Assembly (NCBI GenBank): GCA_942491145.1
Contig: CALOBC010000058.1
Span: forward strand, 186,001 to 250,000
Length of the DNA stretch: 64,000 nt
From: CAXQUZ01 sp942491145
Lineage (GTDB): Bacteria; Myxococcota_A; UBA796; UBA2385
Reading direction: 5' to 3'
Below the pieces are notes generated by a model. It searched no databases and was not told the origin of the DNA. It saw only the letters and a program-made list of their open reading frames with translations. The position numbers were made by a program, and so were the translations under genes. Numbering within the stretch: the stretch's first letter is position 1; the number at the start of each line of letters is the position of its first letter. Shown piece by piece: positions 45,581 to 56,126 of the stretch.

Positions 45581-48112
45581 ATGGCCAGCCCACCGCTCGA
45601 CTGCTCCTCTCCTTTGCGCGCGCGCTTCTGCGTCGCGATGCGGCCGGCCGTGGGCCTTCTGCTTGGCCTGTTGGTCCCCTCGATTGCGTCGGCTGCGCCC
45701 AAAGACGACGCCCGGCGGCACTTTGTGGCGGGCTACGAGGCCGCCCAAGCGAAGGACTTCGACACGGCCCTCGAAGAGTTTCTCATCGCCCAGGAACTCT
45801 ACCCACGCCCTGCTGGCTACTACAACATTGCCCGTGCCTACGCTGATCTCGGCAATGTGCCCGCGGCGATTGAGAACTACCGGTTGTTCCAGTCGGCGGC
45901 CCCGGACAAGGCCGACGAGGTGGCGCCGCTCATTGCGGTGCTGGAAGCCCGACTGCGAGATGCGGCCCCGGTGGAGCCCGCCGCCGGCACCGGGGCCTCC
46001 GCGACCAGCCAGGAGCTCGACCGCCTGCGCCAGATCGCCTCCGAGCTGCAAGCGATCAGCGAGACCATCGCCACGCGAACCGAGCCGGCGACCCCTGCCG
46101 AACCCGTGGAGGGCGACCCGTCCGTCGCGCCGGCCGAGCTGCCGGCCAACACAGACGGCTTCAACTCCGATGCCTACGATGAAGTGGTCGTGTCCGCGTC
46201 CCGGTATGGCCAGGACCCCCTCGACTCGCCGTCCACCATCACCATCGTCACCGACGAAGACATCCGGATGTCCGGCGCGACCAACATTCCCGACGTGCTG
46301 CGGCGGGTGGTCGGGGTGGACGTGATGCAGCTCACCGCCGCCCAACCTGACGTGAGCATTCGGGGCTTTGCTCGCCCGCTGGCCAACAAGGTGCTGGTGC
46401 TCATCGATGGGCGGGGCGTCTACCAAGACATCATGGCCACGCCCTTTTGGGGGGTGTTGCCCATCTCGCTGCAGGAAGTCGAGCGCATCGAGGTCATCCG
46501 GGGGCCGGGCTCGGCGTTGTACGGCGCCAACGCGGTGACCGGCGTGATCAACATCATCACGCGCAAGCCCGGTGAGGGCGGCAACTTGCTCCACGTGGAA
46601 GCCGGCGATCCGGGGTATGTGCAGGGAACCGCCCTGGTCAGTGGGCAAGATGGCCCCACCGCCTACCGACTGTCGGCTGGCTACCAACAGACCGGCCGGT
46701 GGTCGACCGACACCGTCGACCACCCCGAGTCCAGCCTAGTCTACAAGGCCGACAACCCCAACTTGTCGCTGCAAGCGGTGCGCGCCAATGGTCGGGTGGA
46801 CCGCCAGCTCTCCGACGACGCGTTCTTGTCGCTGGCCGGCGGCTACTCTCGGGGCATGACCGAGTTTCATGTCTTCGGTCGGCTCGCTGCGTACTCCTTG
46901 CCCTACGAATACGGGCTCGCCCGTGCTGATCTCAACATTGGCCCTGTGCATATTCGCGGCTTCTACAACACGCTCGTCGCCGACGCCGGTCCGTGGGCAT
47001 CTATGGTCGGCGAGCGCTCGCTCAACACGTCGGTGGACAGCGACACGGCCGACCTGGAAGTGGAGGGCGACAAGACCTTCGAGACCGGGCCGCTGGAGCA
47101 CCGTCTCGTGGCGGGCATGGGCTATCGCTACAAGGCAATTGAGTGGGGCTACCTCGAGGGTGGCGGCTCCCCCATCTCCGAACACCACGCCCGGCTGTTT
47201 GTCCAAGATCAGGCCACTGCGGGGCGCCTGTCGATGGTGGGCTCGTTCCGCGTTGACCGCCACCCGCTGGTGCCCATCGGCAAGACCTTGTCGCCCCGCG
47301 CGGCCGTCATCTACCGCCTCGCCGACAAGACCAGCGTTCGCCTGAACACGGGCACCTCCTTCCGGGCGCCGTCCCAGATGGAGTCGTACCTGGACCTCAA
47401 CCAGCAAGTTGAAGCGGACGCCCTCTTCGTGCGAACTCACGGTTCCCGAAACCTCGACCCAGAGCGCATCTTCACCGTCGAGACGGGCATCCATGACGAG
47501 TCTTCGGACTTCCACCGCGTCGACCTCGCGCTCTACTACAACCGGGTCACTGACCTCATCTTCGTCCAGGACATCGTCGCGTCGACCAATGCCTACGACC
47601 CATCGGTCAACGGGTTTGCGATCGGCACGACCACCTTCGGCAACCTCGAGCCGGTCTACGATGGCTTCGGTGCCGAGCTCGACACCCGCTTCTTCCCGGC
47701 GGATGGCCTCGACCTCTACATGAACACGGCCGTGCAGCGCACGTACGAGACGGTGGCGAGTGTGTCCTCCGTCGAGGGCTCGGCAGCCACGGTGAAAGTG
47801 AACCTGGGCGCGATGGTCCGCACGCCTTGGCGGGTCGATCTCGCCACCCATGTGCACTTCACGTCGTCCCAGACGTGGACCCTCCGCGACTACAACATCG
47901 AGGGCAAGCTGGTCGGGGCGGACGTTCCCATCGACAGCCGCACCATCTTGGTCGGCCGGTTGGGGGTGCGCCCCTTCGCCGACGACAGCCTTGAGCTTGC
48001 AGTCACGACCTGGAACCCGCTGGCTGAGATCGGTGACCAGGGCACCCTGGAGCACGCCGAGGGCCAGTACGTGGGCTCGCGGTTGTTTGGTTCCGCGACT
48101 TGGCGCTTCTGA
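45581..48112 (+). CDS. TonB-dependent outer-membrane receptor with N-terminal TPR domain
   Basis: An 843-residue outer-membrane receptor. The signal peptide ends at SIASA. Residues ~40-130 form about two TPR repeats (HFVAGYEAAQAKDFDTALEE, GYYNIARAYADLGNVPAAIE), then a linker. A TonB-box-like EVVVSASRYG and the plug domain follow (STITIVTDEDIRMSG, VERIEVIRGPGSALYGANA). A 22-strand barrel follows and ends in the typical aromatic ...SATWRF. It takes up an unknown ligand; no iron, B12 or sugar gene is nearby. The ATG at 45581 has GGGGAG upstream; a later ATG at 45638 is possible. The 205-bp leader contains no recognisable riboswitch. Confidence 0.88.
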   Translation: MASPPLDCSSPLRARFCVAMRPAVGLLLGLLVPSIASAAPKDDARRHFVAGYEAAQAKDFDTALEEFLIAQELYPRPAGYYNIARAYADLGNVPAAIENYRLFQSAAPDKADEVAPLIAVLEARLRDAAPVEPAAGTGASATSQELDRLRQIASELQAISETIATRTEPATPAEPVEGDPSVAPAELPANTDGFNSDAYDEVVVSASRYGQDPLDSPSTITIVTDEDIRMSGATNIPDVLRRVVGVDVMQLTAAQPDVSIRGFARPLANKVLVLIDGRGVYQDIMATPFWGVLPISLQEVERIEVIRGPGSALYGANAVTGVINIITRKPGEGGNLLHVEAGDPGYVQGTALVSGQDGPTAYRLSAGYQQTGRWSTDTVDHPESSLVYKADNPNLSLQAVRANGRVDRQLSDDAFLSLAGGYSRGMTEFHVFGRLAAYSLPYEYGLARADLNIGPVHIRGFYNTLVADAGPWASMVGERSLNTSVDSDTADLEVEGDKTFETGPLEHRLVAGMGYRYKAIEWGYLEGGGSPISEHHARLFVQDQATAGRLSMVGSFRVDRHPLVPIGKTLSPRAAVIYRLADKTSVRLNTGTSFRAPSQMESYLDLNQQVEADALFVRTHGSRNLDPERIFTVETGIHDESSDFHRVDLALYYNRVTDLIFVQDIVASTNAYDPSVNGFAIGTTTFGNLEPVYDGFGAELDTRFFPADGLDLYMNTAVQRTYETVASVSSVEGSAATVKVNLGAMVRTPWRVDLATHVHFTSSQTWTLRDYNIEGKLVGADVPIDSRTILVGRLGVRPFADDSLELAVTTWNPLAEIGDQGTLEHAEGQYVGSRLFGSATWRF

Positions 48113-49173
48113 TGGGGATCACCATGCGACTTCTCCCGCTTGCTGCCCTGCTGCTGCCTGGCTGCGGCTACACCGTGCCCCGCGCGCCAGATGCCGAAGC
48201 ATCGGCCAATGCGGTCAGCGGAGAAGTGCTGCTGCTCGGCCCTGAGCCTGCCGATGTCTTCATCCTGGTCTATGCCGCCGACAATCCGCCCCCACCCAAC
48301 GGCTTCGGTCGGCCGGTGACCTTCTCGTCTGTGCCGGCGGAGCGATTCAGCGGGGCCGAAGCGGGCGCCCATGCTGCCCCGTTCACGGTGTCCGGGCTGG
48401 ACGATGGCGCGTGGCTGTTTGCCGCACTGGTCGACGTGGACGGCGACTTCCACCCCTTGGTGGGCTCTCAGGGCGGCGGCTCGTGCGGGGACTGGAACGG
48501 TGCCCACGTGGACGTGGACGCCACGACCGGGGAGCTGGCGCCGGCTGCCGTGCGCATGTCGGGCGGCGAGTTGATCGATGACATCGTCATTGTCGCATCC
48601 AACCCCCTGGTGTTGGAGCGGCCGGTGTTCGCGCTGGGTGAGCCTGGCGTGCCCCACACCTTGGGCAGTGGCGCCATGATTCCCGTCTTGTCTGCCGCCA
48701 TCGAGACGGACCAGCTGGACCTCGGGCCGGTCATGGACCCGGCGGCCCCTGGCGTCTGTGAGACGGCCTTCGCCAAGTATGTCTGGGTTGGGCCCGGCGG
48801 CTTGCCGGACGACATCACGCTTTCGCCTCTGTTTCTGTTCCAGCCGCTCGAACAGCCCGAGGGCGAGACCTGGGTCATCATCGGTGCTTGGGACCCCCGG
48901 GCATCGCTGGCCTCGGGCTCGGTCACGGCAAACTCCGACGTGCCCAGCTTTGACTCGGCGCTGGATGTGTCGCTGGTGTACGCCCAAGTGGCGCGGGCTG
49001 ACGGCACCACCGCCACGGGGCTGCCCGTCACTGATGCACCACGGGGCGCCTACAGCGTCACGGCGATGAACGTGGACGGCCAGACGTGGACCGTGCCCAA
49101 CGACACGGCCGACGCACCCCCCAGCGGAGAGTTTGACCCGACCGGTCAAGGGGTGCCCATTGTCTTCGAGTGA
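48112..49173 (+). CDS. lipoprotein, probable partner of the TonB receptor
   Basis: A 353-residue lipoprotein (lipobox LLPGC) whose ATG overlaps the receptor stop as TGATG, so it is cotranslated. An in-frame ATG four codons later is an alternative. The mature chain is acidic and beta-rich, with repeats of a VSGLDDGAWLFAALVDVDGD-like strand pattern that resembles prealbumin/Ig-like carbohydrate-exposed domains. Many TonB receptors have a surface lipoprotein partner that captures the ligand; this is the natural inference here. No family is recognised. Confidence 0.75.
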   Translation: MGITMRLLPLAALLLPGCGYTVPRAPDAEASANAVSGEVLLLGPEPADVFILVYAADNPPPPNGFGRPVTFSSVPAERFSGAEAGAHAAPFTVSGLDDGAWLFAALVDVDGDFHPLVGSQGGGSCGDWNGAHVDVDATTGELAPAAVRMSGGELIDDIVIVASNPLVLERPVFALGEPGVPHTLGSGAMIPVLSAAIETDQLDLGPVMDPAAPGVCETAFAKYVWVGPGGLPDDITLSPLFLFQPLEQPEGETWVIIGAWDPRASLASGSVTANSDVPSFDSALDVSLVYAQVARADGTTATGLPVTDAPRGAYSVTAMNVDGQTWTVPNDTADAPPSGEFDPTGQGVPIVFE

Positions 49174-49549
49174 CCCCGAAGCCGGTCCACCGCGCCCCCC
49201 CGTCCGAACGATCTGGCCCACCGATCGCGCCAGCTTGGAGAAGGCGTGCACCATGGATGCCTTGCGGGCGAGTGGGCCGGGGGGACAACACGCCAACCGG
49301 CGGGAGACGGGCATCCGCCTTCGCCATGAGCCCACAGGGGTGATGGTCACCGCCACCGAGCGACGGTCTCGGTACCAAAACATGGAGCTCGCATTCGAGC
49401 GCTTGGCGGCCCGGTTGGTCCAGATGCAGACCCCCCGCCGGCCGCGCCGGGCCACTCGTCCCACCCGGGGGTCGAAGGAACGTCGGCTGCGCTCGAAGCG
49501 CCAGAAGAGCCAGACCAAGCGCCTCCGCAAGGTGGGCTCCGACGATTGA
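49160..49549 (+). CDS. GGQ-motif release-factor-like protein
   Basis: A 129-residue protein with the class I release-factor peptidyl-hydrolase motif GPGGQHANRRETGIRL, then TGVMVTATERRSRYQN and a Lys/Arg-rich C-terminal tail. It lacks the stop-codon-reading domains, as do ArfB-like and related stand-alone GGQ proteins that free stalled ribosomes. The basic tail (ending SKRQKSQTKRLRKVG) would bind the ribosomal mRNA channel. The TTG at 49160 has AAGGGG 6-7 nt before it and overlaps the lipoprotein end; ATG 49253 would cut too close to the motif. Confidence 0.82.
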   Translation: MSSSDPEAGPPRPPVRTIWPTDRASLEKACTMDALRASGPGGQHANRRETGIRLRHEPTGVMVTATERRSRYQNMELAFERLAARLVQMQTPRRPRRATRPTRGSKERRLRSKRQKSQTKRLRKVGSDD

Positions 49550-49564
49550 TGCGCCCGGGCACGG

Positions 49565-49924
49565 TCACCCGGACTCGGCATCGGGAGCCCTATCGGGTGG
49601 CGGCGCCCGCTGAAGGCGGCTGCGCAGGTTTGCGGGCAGCCCGGCAACCGGGGAGTACCGAGCGGCCAGGGATGCCGAGAGCCCACAGGTGCACTGGGTC
49701 GCACCGTTCGAGGGTGGGGACCGGTGGGCGCACGCGGGATCGTGGCGAACCCAAGATCGGGTCGCCAGCAGGCTGGCCATCAGCTCGAGCGCATCGTTGA
49801 CGAGAGTGTCGATGTCGTGGCTGTTCACATGGCTGTTCAGCTGCGCACGGATGCGTTGCAGGCGGAGCCATGCTTGGCCCGGGGGCAGCTCGCGCATGGG
49901 GCGAAGTCGGTGGGAGGGGGACAT
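49565..49924 (-). CDS. small protein of unknown function downstream of a LexA-type box
   Basis: A 119-residue frame. The ATG at 49924 follows GAGGTG by 6 nt and lies 48 bp from a perfect LexA-type palindrome. The first half looks like real protein (RELPPGQAWLRLQRIRAQL, then DTLVNDALELMASLLA, amphipathic helices) with GC-rich third positions. The second half is Pro/Arg-rich with CAH and CTC cysteine groups. If real, it is a candidate DNA-damage-inducible gene. It could instead be a chance frame; no family is recognised. Confidence 0.45.
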   Translation of the reverse strand: MSPSHRLRPMRELPPGQAWLRLQRIRAQLNSHVNSHDIDTLVNDALELMASLLATRSWVRHDPACAHRSPPSNGATQCTCGLSASLAARYSPVAGLPANLRSRLQRAPPPDRAPDAESG

Positions 49925-49972
49925 CGACGGCACCTCAGGAGCGGGGACGGGGCCGCGAAGGCCACCGCAAAT

Positions 49973-49988
49973 CTGAACATATGTTCAG
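49973..49988. promoter_or_regulatory. perfect LexA-type palindrome (SOS box)
   Basis: CTGAAC-ATAT-GTTCAG is an uninterrupted 16-bp perfect palindrome. It contains GAAC-N4-GTTC and matches the Myxococcus LexA consensus at 15 of 17 positions. It shares GTTCAG with the box in the lexA promoter of this window. It lies in an AT-rich gap between the minus-strand gene starting at 49924 and a plus-strand gene near 50239. No clean -35/-10 pair is visible in either direction. Confidence 0.6.
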
Positions 49989-50238
49989 TAATGATTGATC
50001 CTCGGCCGGTGTGGAAAAAACTTGAGATGTTTTGTCGATTTGACGGGGATGGAGTTGTAGGCCCAGTGTAATAAAGGTATCTCCTTACACGGAATGCCGT
50101 ATTCCACGGAGTTTTGCGACATCGAACTCCGCGAACACCCGTTCCCTCAGGGCCCGGTTTTTCGCGATCGTGTGCGGTGATAAACTTTTCCAGGTCTCGG
50201 AGGTGGCTGGTATTCCTTCTGTAGTCTCCCTCGCATCG
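49989..50238. other. AT-richer intergenic island with two hairpins
   Basis: This stretch is clearly less GC-rich than the rest of the window, with an A-run (GGAAAAAACTTGAG), TTTTGTCGATTTGACG and GTAATAAAGG. Two inverted repeats stand close together. GGAAT-GCCGT-ATTCC is at 50091-50105. CGGAGTT (50107-50113) pairs with AACTCCG (50125-50131) around an 11-nt loop. They could be part of a small RNA, a leader structure or a recombined remnant. No coding frame here is convincing, although a minus-strand frame ending near 50085 has a protein-like last 25 residues. Confidence 0.4.
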
Positions 50239-50865
50239 ATGCGTGGTGCAGCGGCAGCATCGGCCGCCACCCGTGGCGCGACCCCTGCACGGCCACCGCG
50301 CGCCAGTGTTCGGCGTGCCCCGGGTCCGGCCGCTGTGGTCCACCTCAGCGCGGCCGCGCGGGCTCGCCCCGAGTCCTCAGAGCCCCTGCCGCCCCCACCA
50401 CGGGTGGAAGCGTCGATGACGACGCGCCGTGCCCCCGGGAGCACCTCCGCCGATGGGCGGGACACGCTGGCGAGCCTCCAGAATGCGGACCAGCGCCTGA
50501 CCCCACCCACCACCGGCAACGAGCTGGACGCTGCCGTCCGTCGCCTCAGCCGGCGGAATCAAGCCGAGCTCCGCAACCTGCGCGCGACGGGCCCCGCCGG
50601 GTCTCCAGATGCCGCTGACCGCTATCGAAGCAACGACTCCATCGTGGCCCAACGCCAGCGTGGTGAGATGCCGCTGGGCCAATGGAACGCCGGCGATCTC
50701 CAGAGCATGCGCGACCACCGCCTCGGCATCGAGATTGAGCAGCAAGGGGTCGCGTTCCGCAACCAACAGACGCTGTCTGCACGGCTGGCCCGGGGCGAAC
50801 AACCGCTCGAGGCGCCGGAGGGCCGCCGCTTTGTCCGCCCGGATGGCACCGACACCGCCGCCTGA
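50239..50865 (+). CDS. hypothetical protein, Arg/Ala-rich
   Basis: A 208-residue frame. The N-terminal ~60 residues are low complexity (Ala, Arg, Pro). The C-terminal ~130 residues look like an ordinary helical protein (LDAAVRRLSRRNQAELRNL, LQSMRDHRLGIEIEQQGV, QQTLSARLARGEQPL). The start is uncertain: ATG 50239 has no clear Shine-Dalgarno, and ATG 50416 with GGTGGAAG upstream would give a 149-residue protein. Codons before 50239 are AT-rich and probably not translated. It lies downstream of the LexA-type palindrome on the other side of the hairpins. I do not recognise it. Confidence 0.5.
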   Translation: MRGAAAASAATRGATPARPPRASVRRAPGPAAVVHLSAAARARPESSEPLPPPPRVEASMTTRRAPGSTSADGRDTLASLQNADQRLTPPTTGNELDAAVRRLSRRNQAELRNLRATGPAGSPDAADRYRSNDSIVAQRQRGEMPLGQWNAGDLQSMRDHRLGIEIEQQGVAFRNQQTLSARLARGEQPLEAPEGRRFVRPDGTDTAA

Positions 50866-51061
50866 GCCGCCGTCATCCGACACAAACTCGCTACAGTCCG
50901 CCTGATGGACACCGATGCGGTTGTCAGAGAGAGGGTGCGCTGTCCCCCAAGGGCGTCGGGCCATCACCAAGTGGGCGTGGTTGCGCAGGGGCAGCCGCGC
51001 CCACTTGCGGTCTTGGCCTGGGCGTTCGTGCTTGGGTCCGAGAGCGGCGCTATGGCGGAGC

Positions 51062-51652
51062 ATGCCTCTGCACGCCCGCTCCCACTGGATCTTCGATCTG
51101 GATGGCACGCTCACTATCCCAGTTCATGACTTCTTGGCAGCCCGCGATGCCCTTGGGATTCCTCACGATTGCGATATTCTCGGGGAAATCGAGCGCTGGC
51201 CGGAGCCCCGTGCTCAGCACGCTCGGGCGTGGCTGGACCGGTGGGAGCGCGACCTCGCCGAACAAGCGGCTGCCCAGCCCGATGCTCTCGCCTTGGTGCA
51301 TGCCTTGGTCGCACGAGGGGCCCGCTGCGGCATCCTGACGCGCAACACGGTCCCTGTGGCCCGGCTGTCCCTCGCCCGCATTGGGCTGGCCGCTGCCTTC
51401 CCCGATGCGTGGATCCTGGGCCGAGAGAGCGCTGCCCCGAAGCCGTCCCCGGCGGGCATCCTGCACCTGCTGGGCGCCTGGGGTTGCCCACCGAGCGATG
51501 CGGTCATGGTCGGGGACTATGTCCACGATGTGCGTGCCGGTCGTGCAGCGGGGGTGGCGACCGTGCTCGTCAACCGCGATGGTGAGTCTGGGTGGGATGA
51601 CGAGGCCGATCTTGTGGTCTCTGACCTGCACGCCCTGGCCGACCGGATCTGA
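51062..51652 (+). CDS. HAD-superfamily phosphatase
   Basis: A 196-residue hydrolase. The motifs are complete: FDLDGTLT (nucleophile Asp and acid Asp), Thr in GILTRNT, Lys in APKPSP, and the acidic GDYVHDVRAGRAAG. An alpha-helical cap with LDRWERDLAEQ is consistent with phosphoglycolate phosphatase-like enzymes, but the substrate cannot be told. The ATG at 51062 has GGAG just upstream and starts close to the first motif as usual. The 196-bp gap before it has no feature I can name. Confidence 0.9.
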   Translation: MPLHARSHWIFDLDGTLTIPVHDFLAARDALGIPHDCDILGEIERWPEPRAQHARAWLDRWERDLAEQAAAQPDALALVHALVARGARCGILTRNTVPVARLSLARIGLAAAFPDAWILGRESAAPKPSPAGILHLLGAWGCPPSDAVMVGDYVHDVRAGRAAGVATVLVNRDGESGWDDEADLVVSDLHALADRI

Positions 51653-51731
51653 CGCCCGCATTGGTCTGGCCACTCAACCCCGCAGCCGCTGACTCCGTAC
51701 CGGAGGCCAGCACCCCAGCGGAGTCCTTCCC

Positions 51732-52307
51732 ATGCACGTCCCACGCACTGTCATCGCCCGGGGGGCACTGCTCCTCGCCTTGGCGATCCCTGCCACAGCA
51801 TCCGCCGACTCTGCGCCCTTCCGGTGCGAGGCGGTGTTCATGGGGCCCGCCAAAGATTGCGGTCTGGAAGGGGCTTGGACGGTCACCGGCACGGGCCGCA
51901 ATGAGGCGCAAGCCCGCAAGAACGCCGAGTCTCGGCTCGAAGAGCTCATCGAGGCGGCGGTTGAGCTGCGGGCCACCAAGGCCGCCGGCACCATCGCAAT
52001 GGCCACGGTCGAGATCGAGCGCAAGCAGTGCCCCTCGGCGGCGGAAGCCGAGACCAAGTTCTATTGCCACGCCGAGCCCAGCCTTGCCGAAGATCAGCTC
52101 TGCTTTGCCGCTCTGAACGACAGCAGCTGCTACAGCGGCTACAGCCTCGACATGCAGGGCGTGGGGTGGAAGATGCTCGAGACGGGGCACGACCAGCTGT
52201 GTTCCGCAGTGCGCACAGAACAGCAGCGCAGCAAGGCCAGCGATGCCCAGCAGCTGCGGTGTGAGGTCACGTGCTTGCGAGAAGCCCGGCTTCGCTGCGC
52301 CGGCTGA
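51732..52307 (+). CDS. exported cysteine-rich protein of unknown function
   Basis: A 191-residue protein with a Sec signal peptide (VIARGALLLALAIPATASA). The mature protein has about ten cysteines, an even distribution suggesting disulfides (CEAVFMGPAKDC, QCPS, FYCHAE, LCFA, SCYSG, CEVTC). A helical stretch RNEAQARKNAESRLEELIEAA links them. It would be periplasmic or secreted. GGAG lies upstream of the ATG. It converges with the EF-G gene. No known family is recognised. Confidence 0.75.
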   Translation: MHVPRTVIARGALLLALAIPATASADSAPFRCEAVFMGPAKDCGLEGAWTVTGTGRNEAQARKNAESRLEELIEAAVELRATKAAGTIAMATVEIERKQCPSAAEAETKFYCHAEPSLAEDQLCFAALNDSSCYSGYSLDMQGVGWKMLETGHDQLCSAVRTEQQRSKASDAQQLRCEVTCLREARLRCAG

Positions 52308-52349
52308 GGCCACCCTCCCCACCGTGGAGAGCGACCCCGCCCTGGCGCC

Positions 52350-54416
<2,067 letters not shown>

Positions 54417-54547
54417 GGGTCACCTGGGAGCTGCGAAGAGTGAGGCCCGAGCTAACACCGTCGCCGTGCCCCACGCGCGTGGGCGAAGATTGCGATAGGC
54501 GCCGCCCGGTCACAGGTGGCGCGGAAGCCTGGGGCCTGGAGGAGACG

Positions 54548-55624
54548 ATGGGTGGAATCCTGCTGTTGGAAGACGGCCGCTCGTTTGTGGGGGAGGCCTT
54601 CGGCGCCCGTACAACCCGGGTGGGCGAGGTGGTCTTCAACACGGCGATGACCGGCTACCAGGAGGTCTTGACTGATCCATCCTACCGCGAGCAGCTCGTC
54701 GCCATGACCGTGCCCCATGTGGGCAACTATGGCGTCAACGACGAGGATCCCGAGAGCTCAGCGGTCCAGGTCGCGGGCTTTGTCGTCAAGCGGGCCTCCC
54801 GGCTGCACTCCAACCACCGCGCGACGAGCGGACTGGACGCTTACCTGCGCCGCAACGGGGTTCCCGGACTGCAAGGCATCGACACCCGCGCGCTGGTTCG
54901 CCATGTGCGGGAGCGTGGCGCCATGCGCGGCGTGGTCAGCACCGACGGCACCTCCCCGAGGGAGCTGCAGGAGCGGATCGCGGCGTGGCCGGGCATGAGC
55001 GGGCGAAGTCTCGCAATGGACGCCGGCACCGCCACTGTGGAGGAATTCGCCCCCGATGGTGTGCCCCGTGCGCGGGTGACGCTGGTCGATGGCGGCCTCA
55101 AGCGAAACATCGTCCGGCTGCTGAACCAAGCGGGCTGCCATGTGCGGGTTGTGCCCATGGGGGCGGGCGCAGTGGCATGGTCGGAGGGTGCGGATCTGGT
55201 CTTCCTCAGCAACGGCCCTGGCGATCCGGCGGCCCTCGCGGACACCATCGAGCAGGTGCGGGCGCTGCTCGGCAAGACGCCGGTGGTGGGCATCTGCCTC
55301 GGTCACCAGCTGATCGCCCACGCACTCGGCGCGACGACCTGGAAGCTGCCCTATGGGCACCGGGGCGCCAACCATCCCGTGCGGGACGAAGAGACCGGCA
55401 AGGTCGAGATCACCAGCCAGAACCATGGCTTCTGTGTCGACCGGGACTCGCTGTTGGCCACCGGTGCCACCGTCAGCCACGTGCACTTGAACGACAACAC
55501 CGTCGCTGGGCTGCGTCATGACGGCAAGCGGGCGATCTCGGTCCAGTTCCATCCCGAGTCTTGCCCGGGCCCGCGGGACAGCGCCCACCTAATCGAGCGG
55601 TTCCTGCGCTTCGCCGGCGTCTGA
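54548..55624 (+). CDS. carA: carbamoyl-phosphate synthase small subunit
   Basis: A 358-residue glutaminase subunit that supplies ammonia for carbamoyl phosphate, used for pyrimidines and arginine. The N-terminal domain has the family start ILLLEDGRSFVGEAFG and NTAMTGYQEVLTDPSY. The class I amidotransferase part has Cys250 in GICLGHQL and the His/Glu of FHPESCPG. The ATG at 54548 follows GGAGGAG by 3-4 nt. carB lies 0.67 kb downstream on the same strand but is separated by an opposite-strand lipoprotein gene, so the two are not a simple operon. Confidence 0.96.
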   Translation: MGGILLLEDGRSFVGEAFGARTTRVGEVVFNTAMTGYQEVLTDPSYREQLVAMTVPHVGNYGVNDEDPESSAVQVAGFVVKRASRLHSNHRATSGLDAYLRRNGVPGLQGIDTRALVRHVRERGAMRGVVSTDGTSPRELQERIAAWPGMSGRSLAMDAGTATVEEFAPDGVPRARVTLVDGGLKRNIVRLLNQAGCHVRVVPMGAGAVAWSEGADLVFLSNGPGDPAALADTIEQVRALLGKTPVVGICLGHQLIAHALGATTWKLPYGHRGANHPVRDEETGKVEITSQNHGFCVDRDSLLATGATVSHVHLNDNTVAGLRHDGKRAISVQFHPESCPGPRDSAHLIERFLRFAGV

Positions 55625-55682
55625 GTCGTGGGTGTGCGGGATCCCGAGGATCTGAACGCTGTGATGATCTCAGGGACCGCGC

Positions 55683-56126
55683 TCAGCGCTCGAGCAGCAG
55701 GTCACCTTGGAGCATGCCGGTGCCGTTGGGGATCCGGAAGCCGCATTCCCCGTCGATCGTCTCGTAGTCCTGCACCTCGCCGCTCATGGAGAAGGTGTAG
55801 GGACCGTAGCCATCCTCGGTGAGAACGCCCTCCAGCTCGATGTAGGTGTCGCTTCGAACACCCTCGAGCGGGCCCTCAAAGTGGCGGCCGTCCGACATGT
55901 CAAACGCCACGGTGGCTTCGACGTTGGTGCCCTTGCCGTCGTTGACCCGAAGGTCGACCAGGCCCACGTAGGCGTAGACCGGGTCTTCGAAGCCGCACTC
56001 ACCGAGCCAGCGCCCCTCGACGTTCTTGCAGCCGCCAAGGGCCAGGAGCGCGAGGGCTCCCACGAGCCCACGTTGGGGAGTGCCGACACGTCGACCTGCT
56101 GGACAGACACGGGAAGTTCGAAGCAT
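55683..56126 (-). CDS. small lipoprotein of unknown function (paralogue-like of 6756-7166)
   Basis: A 147-residue lipoprotein (lipobox LGGC). The mature chain opens VEGRWLGECGFED and closes with DGECGFRIPNGTGMLQGDLL, the same layout as the lipoprotein at 6756-7166: GxWxGxC, repeated beta-strand segments with DG/EG turns (VAFDMSDGRHFEG), then GxC and a final strand. The two cysteines outside the lipobox may form a disulfide. The ATG at 56126 is tentative, with no clear Shine-Dalgarno. It lies between carA and carB on the opposite strand. Confidence 0.7.
   Translation of the reverse strand: MLRTSRVCPAGRRVGTPQRGLVGALALLALGGCKNVEGRWLGECGFEDPVYAYVGLVDLRVNDGKGTNVEATVAFDMSDGRHFEGPLEGVRSDTYIELEGVLTEDGYGPYTFSMSGEVQDYETIDGECGFRIPNGTGMLQGDLLLER

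Noticed and set aside
50085..50240. Minus-strand frame ending ...RERVFAEFDVAKLRGIRHSV as a gene.
   Set aside because: The end looks protein-like, but upstream it becomes the Ala/Arg-rich shadow of the plus-strand gene and it has no start with a ribosome site.
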